Assembly (NCBI GenBank): GCA_013298265.1
Contig: JAAFHE010000027.1
Location: forward strand, 1 to 13,828
Direction of reading: 5' to 3'
Length of the DNA stretch: 13,828 nt
Source of the DNA: Lysobacterales bacterium
Lineage (GTDB): Bacteria > Pseudomonadota > Gammaproteobacteria > Xanthomonadales > Rhodanobacteraceae
Below the pieces are notes generated by a model. The model was not told where the DNA came from. It saw only the letters and a program-made list of their open reading frames with translations, and ran no database searches. Positions 1 to 6,213 of the stretch are shown here, piece by piece. Position 1 is the stretch's first letter. Every line of letters starts with the position of its first letter. The position numbers and the translations under genes were made by a program.

Positions 1-1
1 C

Positions 2-343
2 GTACGCGACCACGGCCGTGACTACTGGACCGGCACGGTCTACACGACCAACCGGCGTGTCTGGGAACACGACGACGCGTTCAAGTCGTACTTGCGGCGC
101 ACGCGCTGCATGGCCATCGACATGGAGACCGCGACCGTATTCAGCGTCGGCTTTGCCAACAAGATTCCGACCGGGGCGCTGCTGCTGGTGTCTGATCAGC
201 CCATGATTCCCGAAGGCGTGAAGACCGAGGAAAGTGATCGCAAGGTCACCGGCGAATTCGTCGAGGCACAGATCCGCATCGGCATCGACGCGCTCAAGGA
301 AATCCGCGACGAGGGGCAGTCGGTCAAGCACCTGCGCTTCTGA
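2..343 (+). CDS. amn: AMP nucleosidase, C-terminal fragment (5' end outside window)
   Basis: AMP nucleosidase hydrolyses AMP to adenine and ribose 5-phosphate in the cytoplasm (purine salvage and AMP control). Only the last 113 residues are present; the frame is already open at the left edge, base 1 belonging to the previous codon. The fragment carries the phosphorylase-fold nucleosidase core: a DMETAT segment (ribose-binding Glu region), then LLLVSDQPM with the Asp expected to act on the purine ring, then PEGVKTEESD and a C-terminal KHLRF. I recall closely similar wording in the C-terminus of E. coli Amn, whose full length is near 480-490 residues, so about three quarters of the gene lies upstream. 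A rho-independent terminator follows 28 bp after the stop, so this is the last gene of its transcript. Nucleosidase class is certain; a different nucleoside phosphorylase is unlikely given the long VSDxPMxPEGVKTEESD block. Confidence 0.9.
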   Translation, partial: VRDHGRDYWTGTVYTTNRRVWEHDDAFKSYLRRTRCMAIDMETATVFSVGFANKIPTGALLLVSDQPMIPEGVKTEESDRKVTGEFVEAQIRIGIDALKEIRDEGQSVKHLRF

Positions 344-371
344 ACCCTGCTGCGCGGGCCTGCATCTCGCG

Positions 372-404
372 AACACGCGGCTGCCGCATCTGCCGCGTGT
401 TTTT
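372..404 (+). terminator. Rho-independent terminator after amn
   Basis: Nine-base arms AACACGCGG (372-380) and CCGCGTGTT (393-401) are perfectly complementary around a 12-base loop and run straight into a T-tract (400-404). It lies 28 bp downstream of the amn stop and points the same way. On the opposite strand no T-run follows the hairpin, so it should not efficiently end transcripts of the convergent lipoprotein gene. Confidence 0.85.
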
Positions 405-520
405 GCGCTGGTGCTGCGCGGGGAGCCTGCGGCTTGCGAGGGGAGAAATAGCGGAATGCCTGACGATGTCGCTACGTTCCGGCCAGCACTAGCTGACACG
501 GGATCATCGGTCCACCGCGC

Positions 521-853
521 CTAGTTCTTCTTGACGTCGTCCATGCTCCAGTTGAACTGGAGCAGGATCACGGCGGGTTCCTTGTCACCTTCGAAGCGGA
601 CCTTGCAGTCCAGCGTCTGTTTGTACTCGCTGGTCAGGCCCTTGTCGAAGACGATTTCTCCATTGAGCGAGAGAATGTCGCCGCTTTCGGTTTTGGCCTT
701 GCTCGCCATTGTCTTGACGTCAAGTTCAAAGATGCGGCCCGCCAGTTTGTTCCTGACTGCCGACTCGCAGGCGCGGGCCGCCGTTTCCTCCCGGCCGCCG
801 CCACAGGCACTGAGCAATACCGCCATTGCGACTGCCACTATCGCTGCGCGCAT
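521..853 (-). CDS. Small putative lipoprotein, function unknown
   Basis: Encodes 110 residues. The N-terminus is a typical lipoprotein signal: short basic start (MR), hydrophobic core AAIVAVAMAVLL, lipobox LSAC with the acylated Cys at 17, then a GGGREE tether. With Gly rather than Asp after the Cys, sorting to the outer membrane is expected (inference). The mature part has two further cysteines (in ACES and LDCK) that could form a disulfide, and ends in a lysine-rich KKN. I do not recognise the family. The ATG at 851-853 is chosen because a GGGGGAG ribosome-binding site lies just upstream and the signal peptide starts there; the open frame extends to 1105, but the extra N-terminal residues look non-coding. 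It is monocistronic: an own promoter is visible upstream and the convergent amn follows. Confidence 0.8.
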   Translation of the reverse strand: MRAAIVAVAMAVLLSACGGGREETAARACESAVRNKLAGRIFELDVKTMASKAKTESGDILSLNGEIVFDKGLTSEYKQTLDCKVRFEGDKEPAVILLQFNWSMDDVKKN

Positions 854-933
854 CGACTGTCTCCCCCTGTTGCTGCTCGGTCCGGACCCACGGGACTTCA
901 ACAGCGTTGCCCGGGACTGACCGGTTGAGCCCG

Positions 934-942
934 AGTATAGCA
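934..942 (-). promoter_or_regulatory. Extended -10 promoter element for the lipoprotein gene
   Basis: Read on the minus strand, this is TGCTATACT: a TATACT -10 hexamer (5 of 6 to consensus) preceded by TG in the extended -10 position. The region 17 bases upstream has no good -35, as is usual for extended -10 promoters. Transcription would start near 927, giving a leader of about 75 bases before the ATG at 853. It is the only promoter-like element between this gene and the glutaredoxin gene upstream. Confidence 0.55.
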
Positions 943-994
943 GCGGCCTACGCATCCGCTCTGGCTGCGCGGGAGCGCCGCGGGCAGGAGTTGC

Positions 995-1008
995 TGTTGC
1001 ATGCAACA
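995..1008. repeat. Perfect 14-bp palindrome (possible operator)
   Basis: TGTTGCATGCAACA reads identically on both strands. It is centred about 75 bases upstream of the inferred lipoprotein start site, a distance typical of activator sites, and about 55 bp beyond the glutaredoxin stop. There are no intervening bases, so it is better suited to dimeric protein binding than to an RNA hairpin. No regulator gene in the window can be tied to it. Confidence 0.4.
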
Positions 1009-1017
1009 TCTGAGCGC

Positions 1018-1042
1018 GGCGGGGAATCATTGATTTCCCGCC
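1018..1042 (-). other. Strong hairpin after the glutaredoxin-rhodanese gene, no T-tract
   Basis: Twelve-base arms (1018-1029 and 1031-1042) are complementary with one mismatch around a single central base; in practice the loop would be the central TCAATGA part. The stem begins 20 bases after the stop of the minus-strand gene. No U-run follows in either direction, so it is not a classical intrinsic terminator. It may be a 3'-end stabilising structure or a Rho-assisted terminator (inference). Confidence 0.45.
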
Positions 1043-1061
1043 GGCAAAACACGCGAAGCAT

Positions 1062-1985
1062 TCAGTAGCGCGGAATCGAACTGTCGATCTGCCGCGACCA
1101 CGCATCGATGCCGCCTTCCACGTTGAATACCTGGCGGAAACCCAGGCCGCGGAAGTGCTCGGCTGCGCCCCGGCTGGAATTGCCGTGATGGCACAGGAAG
1201 GCGAGTGGCTGATCCTTCGGTAGCGCCGACAGGCGCGGAGCGCTGTCCTCGTCGAGCACCTGCGCCGCCGCGAACGGCGCCAGCGCGCGGTCGGGCGCCG
1301 GACGCACGTCGATTACGGTGATGTCGCCGCGCTCCAGCCGCGCCTTGAGGCGCTCCACGTCCAGCGACTGCACTGCGGGAGGCGCGTTCGGGTTTGTGAT
1401 GGACAGGCCGCTGCCCTGCACGCTGTCGACCCAGTCAATGACGATGCCGCGGGCGCGCTGGGCTGTAGTCACGTCCATGAGGATGTCGATGCCGCTGGCA
1501 GTCGCACGGATCTCGCTTCCTTCGGCTTCGCGCAGGTAGAACTGCGCCTGGAAGCGTCCGTCGATGGACAAGTGCAGCGAAGCACCGCGACTGTCGGCGA
1601 GGCCGGCCCGCATCGCGTCGGCGGCTGCGGCGGTGATCGTGATGTCTGGCGGCGAGCGGTCTGGCTTGGGCAGGCCCAGCAGTTCATGCAGCTCGCCGTT
1701 GTTGGCCATGCCGGCGACGATGTCGGCGCCGCCGATCAGCTCGCCGTCAACGTAGAGCTGCGGAATCGTCGGCCAGTTGCCATACGCCTTGATGCCTTCG
1801 CGGATGTCCGGATCGGCCAGTACATCGACGCTGACATAGTCGTCGAGCAGGCTGTTGAGGATGCCGACGGTGCCGGCTGAAAAACCGCAGCGCGGTGCGT
1901 CGCGCGTCCCCTTCATGAACAGCACGATGCGGTTTTGCTGCAGCAGGGAGTCGATACGCGAACGGAGGGCAGGGTCGAGATTCAT
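1062..1985 (-). CDS. Monothiol glutaredoxin (CGFS) fused to A-type-like and rhodanese domains
   Basis: Encodes 307 residues in three domains. Residues 1-105 are a Grx4/GrxD-type monothiol glutaredoxin: MKGT, active site CGFS at 33-36, WPTIPQLYVDGELIGG at 71-86 (glutathione-binding TIPQ and GG..D). Such proteins hold a glutathione-ligated [2Fe-2S] cluster and pass it to targets. Residues about 114-200 align by eye with A-type Fe-S scaffolds (IscA/HesB): ITITAAA start, then GIVIDWVDSVQGSGLSITNPN, but all three cluster cysteines are missing. Residues about 205-302 are a single-domain rhodanese like GlpE: DVR at 226-228 and active-site loop CHHGNSS at 265-271. Only two cysteines exist in the whole protein, C33 and C265, both catalytic. 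The ATG at 1983-1985 starts the glutaredoxin fold at its usual point; the ribosome-binding site is weak. It is divergent from the OmpA-like gene. Likely cytoplasmic Fe-S/sulfur-transfer role. Confidence 0.9.
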   Translation of the reverse strand: MNLDPALRSRIDSLLQQNRIVLFMKGTRDAPRCGFSAGTVGILNSLLDDYVSVDVLADPDIREGIKAYGNWPTIPQLYVDGELIGGADIVAGMANNGELHELLGLPKPDRSPPDITITAAAADAMRAGLADSRGASLHLSIDGRFQAQFYLREAEGSEIRATASGIDILMDVTTAQRARGIVIDWVDSVQGSGLSITNPNAPPAVQSLDVERLKARLERGDITVIDVRPAPDRALAPFAAAQVLDEDSAPRLSALPKDQPLAFLCHHGNSSRGAAEHFRGLGFRQVFNVEGGIDAWSRQIDSSIPRY

Positions 1986-2015
1986 CGGATTCCAGGAGCG
2001 TGCGGTCAGGCGGGA

Positions 2016-2021
2016 ATGATA
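2016..2021 (-). promoter_or_regulatory. Possible -10 for the glutaredoxin-rhodanese gene
   Basis: Minus strand TATCAT, about 30 bases upstream of the ATG at 1985. No convincing -35 hexamer lies 16-18 bases further upstream, so this is only a candidate. Confidence 0.3.
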
Positions 2022-2205
2022 GCGTCGGCGATATGCGGACGCGCGCGGCGTCAGGCAAGAGGCGTTGGTTGCGTTGGGGGAAGCCCCCTGCGCGATACGG
2101 CCACGGTGCCGGATTGGCCGGGCGGGCATCGACCACGGGTTCGCACTGCGGACATATTCACGTTTCCTGGGGGTGCTAAAGGGCGTTTGCAGTGGGCGGC
2201 TGCGC

Positions 2206-2211
2206 GATAAT
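2206..2211 (+). promoter_or_regulatory. Possible -10 for the OmpA-like gene
   Basis: GATAAT (5 of 6 to consensus) lies 41 bases before the ATG at 2253. The nearest -35-like TTGCAG (2187-2192) is only 13 bases upstream, too close for a standard sigma-70 promoter, so the pairing is doubtful. The ribosome-binding site GGAGA at 2243-2247 is clear and fixes the start codon. Confidence 0.3.
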
Positions 2212-2252
2212 CGCGGTGGCTTGGCCCTTGTCCATGGATCCTGGAGAACCGT

Positions 2253-4565
2253 ATGCGTCGTTCGCTGCTCGCTCTGAGCATTTCCCTGGCTCTGTCCGCT
2301 ACCGCAGTCGCACAGCAACAGGCCGTGCCGCCGAAGCCGCAGGCCGACGATCCCAGCATTCCGATCACGTACGTCGGCACGAATGCGCGGGTCAGCCTGG
2401 GTGTCAATGACGACGGCGACATCAACGGCGAGGCGCTGGGAATTTTCGGCTTCGACGGCGATTCGGCCTGGATCGCGCAATTGTGGCTGGCCGAACACGG
2501 CGCCGGCGGCGTGCAGCTTGACTATCACTGGTTGTGGGGCCGCAAGACGCGCCAGGACTCGATCGACAATCCCGATAGCGTTCGCGTGGCCAAGGCCTTC
2601 GTCGCCGTTGACCAGAACATCTGGAATGATCGCAAAGCCACGCTCGGCGTCGGCTACCAGAAAAACGATTTCTTCGTCGACGGCTATGTCTCGGGCGCGC
2701 TGACCGGCAACCGCTACGTCGGCACCGATACCGACACGACGACGACTCAGCTGACCGGCATCGCGAACGGCCACGCCTATACGCAGAATCAGACGGTCAG
2801 TGTGATTACCGATGCGTTCGAAAAGCCCTACGAAAAAGGCATCGGCCTGCGTTTGGGTCAGTATTTCGACGACGGCCTGTGGCGCCTGCGCGGTGGTCTG
2901 GACTACGAACGCGGCAAATACAACTCGGATCAGGCCACGTTGTCGCTCGGTGTGGACAAATACATCCGCAACACCGGCTGGAGCCTGTCGCTCGACGGCG
3001 AATACCTGAAGAAATCCGGCGACTTCGAGATCGACAACAACGATACGCGCGGCTGGCTCAGCCTGCGCTACGAGTTCGGCCAGAGCTATCGTCCGCGCGC
3101 GCCGTTCCGCGTCGTCGAAGTTCCAGCGCCGGTCGCGGTGGCGAACGTCGCGGCCGAGCCGGCGCTGGTGCGCAACGAGGTGCGCCTCGACGGCGACGCG
3201 TTCTTCAACTTCGACCAATCCGACCTGCGGCCGGACGCGATCGCGGCGTTGGACGAACTGCTGGCCAAGCTCACCGGTACCACGCGCGTGAGCCGGATCA
3301 CCGTCATCGGGCATACCGACAGTGTCGGCAGCGTAGCCTACAACGCCTCTCTTTCCGCTCAGCGTGCCGCGAGCGCCAAGGCCTATCTGGTATCGCGCGG
3401 CGTGCCGGCCGACCAGATCGACACGCGTGCCGACGGCGAACTCAATCCGTCCTTTCCGAACGATACGCCTGCCAACCGGCAGAAGAACCGCCGTGTCGAC
3501 ATCGAATTCCTCAGTGTCGAGGAAAGCCTGACGCCGGAGGTAACGCCCGCACCGGCTGCGGCGGTGGAATGGAAGCGCGAGCCCGTCGCCGCACCGGCTG
3601 CCTGGATCGAGCGTGCGTTGCGCAATCCAGCGCAGCACAAGCGCACGGTCGATGTCTATCGGTTCGAACGCACGACAACGACGACGACGCTGGGACCGCG
3701 GCAGTTTGCGAACACTGCTCCGAACGCCGTCGACGACAGCGTCTCCGTCGCGCGCGACGCGGCCGCGACGAGCATTGCCGTGCTCGCCAACGACACCGAT
3801 CCGGAGAACGATCCGCTGACGATCACGGCAACCTCTTCACCCGTGCATGGCACGGTCAGCTTCAGCGCCGGCCAGGTCAGCTATACGCCGGCTGCGGGCT
3901 ATGTCGGCACCGACAGCTTCACCTACACCATCACGGACGGTTTCGGCGGCAGCGACACCGCAACCGTGACGATCACGATTGGCGCCGGCGGCAACCGTCC
4001 GCCCGTCGCCGCCAACGACAGCGCGCAGACTCTGCCGGCGACGCCGGTACGCATCCCGGTGCTGCGCAACGACAGTGATCCTGATGGCGACGGAATCAGC
4101 ATTGCCAGCGTCGGCACGCCGGCCCACGGCGCCGCAGTGCTCAATAGTGACGGCACCCTGACCTACACGCCGTCGACGGGTTTCCTCGGCAACGATGTCT
4201 TCAGCTATGCCATCAGCGACGGCCGCGGTGGCATGGCGACAGCGCAGGTCACGGTGCAGGTCGGCGCGGGCGCGAACGCGCCGCCGGTGGCGCGGGACGA
4301 CGTGGTCGGTGTGTTCAAGGGCGGTGGTGTGGATATCCCGGTGCTGGACAACGACAGCGATCCGGATGGCGATCTGTTGCGCGTGATCCGGGTCGAGAAC
4401 CTCGGTCCGCACCAGGCGACGCTGACCATCAATGCGAACGGAACGATCCGCTTCCAGCATATCCATGGCACCAACGGTCCCGGCCGCATCCGCTACACCA
4501 TCACCGACGACAACGGCCATGAAGTCTCGGCCGTCGTCACGGTGAACGTGACCGAGATTCCCTGA
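2253..4565 (+). CDS. OmpA-family outer-membrane protein with three C-terminal Ig/cadherin-like repeats
   Basis: Encodes 770 residues. A Sec signal peptide covers 1-20, with likely cleavage after SATAVA. Residues about 36-280 alternate short amphipathic strands with Gly/Asp-rich turns and end in LSLRYEFGQSY, as expected of a beta-barrel. A Pro/Ala-rich linker follows. Residues about 307-422 are an OmpA C-terminal peptidoglycan-binding domain: FFNFDQSDL, GHTDSVGS at 353-360, LSAQRA with R371, NRQKNRRVDIEF at 408-419. D356 and R371 stand 15 residues apart, as do the diaminopimelate-binding Asp and Arg known in this family. After a second linker with a Thr run come three repeats (487-770) of the cadherin-like/Ig-like 'tandem-95' type with VLxNDxDPxxD motifs. 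Ordinary OmpA proteins end after the peptidoglycan domain at about 350-400 residues, so the tail is unusual. Start supported by GGAGA 5 bases upstream. Probable structural tether between outer membrane and wall. Confidence 0.88.
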   Translation: MRRSLLALSISLALSATAVAQQQAVPPKPQADDPSIPITYVGTNARVSLGVNDDGDINGEALGIFGFDGDSAWIAQLWLAEHGAGGVQLDYHWLWGRKTRQDSIDNPDSVRVAKAFVAVDQNIWNDRKATLGVGYQKNDFFVDGYVSGALTGNRYVGTDTDTTTTQLTGIANGHAYTQNQTVSVITDAFEKPYEKGIGLRLGQYFDDGLWRLRGGLDYERGKYNSDQATLSLGVDKYIRNTGWSLSLDGEYLKKSGDFEIDNNDTRGWLSLRYEFGQSYRPRAPFRVVEVPAPVAVANVAAEPALVRNEVRLDGDAFFNFDQSDLRPDAIAALDELLAKLTGTTRVSRITVIGHTDSVGSVAYNASLSAQRAASAKAYLVSRGVPADQIDTRADGELNPSFPNDTPANRQKNRRVDIEFLSVEESLTPEVTPAPAAAVEWKREPVAAPAAWIERALRNPAQHKRTVDVYRFERTTTTTTLGPRQFANTAPNAVDDSVSVARDAAATSIAVLANDTDPENDPLTITATSSPVHGTVSFSAGQVSYTPAAGYVGTDSFTYTITDGFGGSDTATVTITIGAGGNRPPVAANDSAQTLPATPVRIPVLRNDSDPDGDGISIASVGTPAHGAAVLNSDGTLTYTPSTGFLGNDVFSYAISDGRGGMATAQVTVQVGAGANAPPVARDDVVGVFKGGGVDIPVLDNDSDPDGDLLRVIRVENLGPHQATLTINANGTIRFQHIHGTNGPGRIRYTITDDNGHEVSAVVTVNVTEIP
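3711..4562 (+). repeat. Three tandem 94-residue Ig/cadherin-like repeats in the OmpA-like protein
   Basis: Repeat starts are marked by Asn-x-x-Pro at residues 487, 581 and 675 (bases 3711, 3993, 4275), an exact 94-codon (282-bp) period. Shared features: a DD/ND pair near the start, then VLxNDxDPxxD (510-519, 603-612, 697-706), a GTxxYTP or equivalent strand, and (Y/F)xYxIxDxxG near the end. Repeats 1 and 2 are clearly alike; repeat 3 has lost the YTPxxGFxG section and carries FQHIHGTNG instead. The aspartates suggest calcium binding as in related domains (inference). Confidence 0.8.
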
Positions 4566-4644
4566 CGGCCGGACGGTATCGCGTAGGGCTGCGTCGTACG
4601 CGACAGGCGCGCCGGCGCAGCGGTTGCAACGACGTCCGCGCCGC

Positions 4645-5475
4645 TCAGGCGCGGGCGCTCAATACCTGTGCCCAGGCCGGGATGGGCGTCGCCTGCGGCC
4701 GCGATTCACCGGCGCCGGCACGCATCAGCGCCGTGCGGCGCTCGCTCCAGTGCAGCAGTTCCAGCGCACCGTCGAGATGTTCGACCAGCGCCGTACAGTG
4801 CTCGACCCAGTCGCCGTCGTTGAGGTAGAGCACGCCGCCGTGCTCGCTGATGTGGCCAAAGTGGATATGGCCACAAATCTGACCATCCAGGCCGAGCTCG
4901 CGCGCACGGCCCGTCGCCAGTGCCTCATAGCGGCGGATATAGGCCAGCGCCTTGCCAATGCGCGACTTGGCCAGTATCGACAGGGCGAAATACGGCAGCC
5001 GCAGGCGCCGGCGTACCGCGTTGAGCTTGCGGTTGGCGAGGCAGATCAGGCGGTAGGCGTAGTCGCCGAACCAGGTCAGCCAGGTCTTGCCCTGGTGTTC
5101 CGGATCAAACTCATCGCCGTGGCTGACGCGCAGGCGCTTGCCGTCGGCAGTGATGTGGATGGCGTCCAGCGCGACCTCGATGCCACCGATGCGTTGTCCG
5201 GCCAGGCCACGGAAGCTGCAGTCGTGATTGCCCGGAAGGTAGAGGACTCGTGTTCCAGTAGCGGCAATATCCAGAAATTCCGCCAGCACTTCACTGTGCC
5301 GCGCCGGCCAGTACGGCGCCTGCTCCATTGCTTCAAGGTCGATGATGTCGCCGACGAGATAGAGCTGCTCGCAGCGCGTCGAGCGCAGGAAGTCGAGCAG
5401 GAAGTCCGCGCGGCAGTCGCGGGTGCCCAGGTGAACGTCGGAAATGAAGATGCTGCGAAAGCGCAGGCGGTCCAT
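4645..5475 (-). CDS. LpxH-like calcineurin-type metallophosphoesterase
   Basis: Encodes 276 residues with every motif of the calcineurin-like metallophosphoesterase fold: DVHLG (13-17), GDIID (42-46), GNHD (82-85), HGDEFD (119-124) and GHIHFG (202-207), which supply ligands for a two-metal centre. It resembles the COG2908 group annotated as UDP-2,3-diacylglucosamine diphosphatase, which in lipid A synthesis hydrolyses UDP-2,3-diacylglucosamine to lipid X and UMP at the inner membrane. It differs from E. coli LpxH (about 240 residues): DVHLGT replaces DLHL, and the insert after the GNHD motif is rich in Arg and aromatic residues, closer to the LpxH2-type relatives whose lipid A role is not established. 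I therefore leave the symbol empty. The GC-rich upstream GGGGCG is only a weak ribosome-binding site. Last gene of the probable minus-strand operon, 69 bp after the SGNH hydrolase gene; it converges with the OmpA-like gene. Confidence 0.85.
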   Translation of the reverse strand: MDRLRFRSIFISDVHLGTRDCRADFLLDFLRSTRCEQLYLVGDIIDLEAMEQAPYWPARHSEVLAEFLDIAATGTRVLYLPGNHDCSFRGLAGQRIGGIEVALDAIHITADGKRLRVSHGDEFDPEHQGKTWLTWFGDYAYRLICLANRKLNAVRRRLRLPYFALSILAKSRIGKALAYIRRYEALATGRARELGLDGQICGHIHFGHISEHGGVLYLNDGDWVEHCTALVEHLDGALELLHWSERRTALMRAGAGESRPQATPIPAWAQVLSARA

Positions 5476-5544
5476 GGGACGCCCCGGTAGCCGAGCCGGC
5501 GCAAGACTAGTCAGCTCAGATATCCGCCGCGTTGCCGGATCGGG

Positions 5545-6213
5545 TCAGCGTGATGACAGTGCTGCGCGAACGAGCGGCACTATGGCGGCGAGCCAACCGG
5601 TGTATTGCCGGCCCGAGGGGTGAAGGCCGTCGTCGGCGAGCTGCGCGGCGTCGCTGCCGGCCCCGCGCGAAATCGCGCTGACGTCGGCCCAGGCGACCTC
5701 GAGGCGCAGTGCTTCCTCTCGGTTGATCGCGTTGAACGCATCGAGTTCGCGCGCGATCGCGGCGGTGTCGCGACCCGATTCCCGGCCAAAACGCGTCACC
5801 CCCCAGTCCGGAATCGACACCACGATCACGCGGTTCGCACGCTGGCCGGCCAGCGCGATCGCGCGTTGCAGCAGCGCGGCGAATTCGCGTCGGTAGTTTT
5901 CCGGATCGCGGCCGCGGTACTGGTTGTTGACACCGATGGACAGGCTGACGAAGTCGTAGGGCGGCACCAGCGTCGCCGCGTCCATGCCAGCGGAAAGCTC
6001 GTCGGTGGTCCAGCCCGTGGTCGCCACGATCTGCGGATCGTCCAGCGCGATGCCGTCGTCGCGCAGGCGCTGCGCGAGCTGCAGCGGCCAACGCTGCGCC
6101 GGTTCCACGCCTTCGCCGATGGTGTAGGAGTCGCCGAGCGCGAGATAGCGCAGGCGGACCTCGTTCGGCATGTGGCCGGCGAGCATGCCGGCCAGCAGCA
6201 ATTCAGGCCACAT
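5545..6213 (-). CDS. SGNH/GDSL-type hydrolase (esterase/lipase family)
   Basis: Encodes 222 residues from the ATG at 6211-6213. The SGNH blocks are complete: block I ALGDSY with nucleophile Ser29, block II Gly67 in TTGWTTDEL, block III GVNN with Asn97, block V DGLHPS with Asp195 and His198. The protein should be a serine hydrolase acting on an acyl ester (lipid, acylated sugar or thioester); the substrate cannot be told. The start is uncertain: an in-frame TTG at 6238-6240, the ATG used here, and ATG codons at 6186 and 6171 are all possible and none has a good ribosome-binding site. I prefer 6213 because it overlaps the stop of the aminotransferase gene by 11 bases, the usual layout for coupled translation. 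The fold proper begins at RYLALGDSY (residue 22), so a start at 6171 is equally able to give an active, cytoplasmic enzyme. No convincing signal peptide. Confidence 0.85.
   Translation of the reverse strand: MWPELLLAGMLAGHMPNEVRLRYLALGDSYTIGEGVEPAQRWPLQLAQRLRDDGIALDDPQIVATTGWTTDELSAGMDAATLVPPYDFVSLSIGVNNQYRGRDPENYRREFAALLQRAIALAGQRANRVIVVSIPDWGVTRFGRESGRDTAAIARELDAFNAINREEALRLEVAWADVSAISRGAGSDAAQLADDGLHPSGRQYTGWLAAIVPLVRAALSSR

Noticed and set aside
854..1105. N-terminal extension of the small lipoprotein to 194 residues.
   Set aside because: The extension has no conserved character, while the internal ATG has a strong ribosome-binding site and begins a textbook lipoprotein signal. The extended -10 promoter also lies inside the extension.
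1986..3638. Long minus-strand open frame extending upstream of the glutaredoxin gene and antisense to the OmpA-like gene.
   Set aside because: It is in frame with the glutaredoxin but its residues are low-complexity (Arg/Val/Ala/Asp-rich) with no fold-like pattern. The opposite strand encodes a coherent OmpA-family protein, and the glutaredoxin fold begins at the ATG at 1985.
2879..4078. 399-residue plus-strand open frame in another phase inside the OmpA-like gene.
   Set aside because: Arg/His/Gln-rich composition typical of a shifted reading of GC-rich coding DNA; the repeat and OmpA motifs lie in the other phase.
4566..4644. Possible bidirectional terminator between the convergent OmpA-like and LpxH-like genes (GCTGCG 4588-4593 with CGCAGC 4616-4621).
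   Set aside because: The arms are short, the loop is long, and no T-run follows on either strand, so this cannot be told from chance pairing in GC-rich DNA.
4645..5475. Firm assignment of the metallophosphoesterase as LpxH.
   Set aside because: The motifs place it in the family, but the DVHLGT start and internal sequence resemble LpxH2-like relatives, for which the lipid A reaction is not assured; symbol left blank.
4624..5490. 288-residue plus-strand open frame opposite the LpxH-like gene.
   Set aside because: No recognisable motif. The minus strand carries a complete set of metallophosphoesterase motifs over the same bases.
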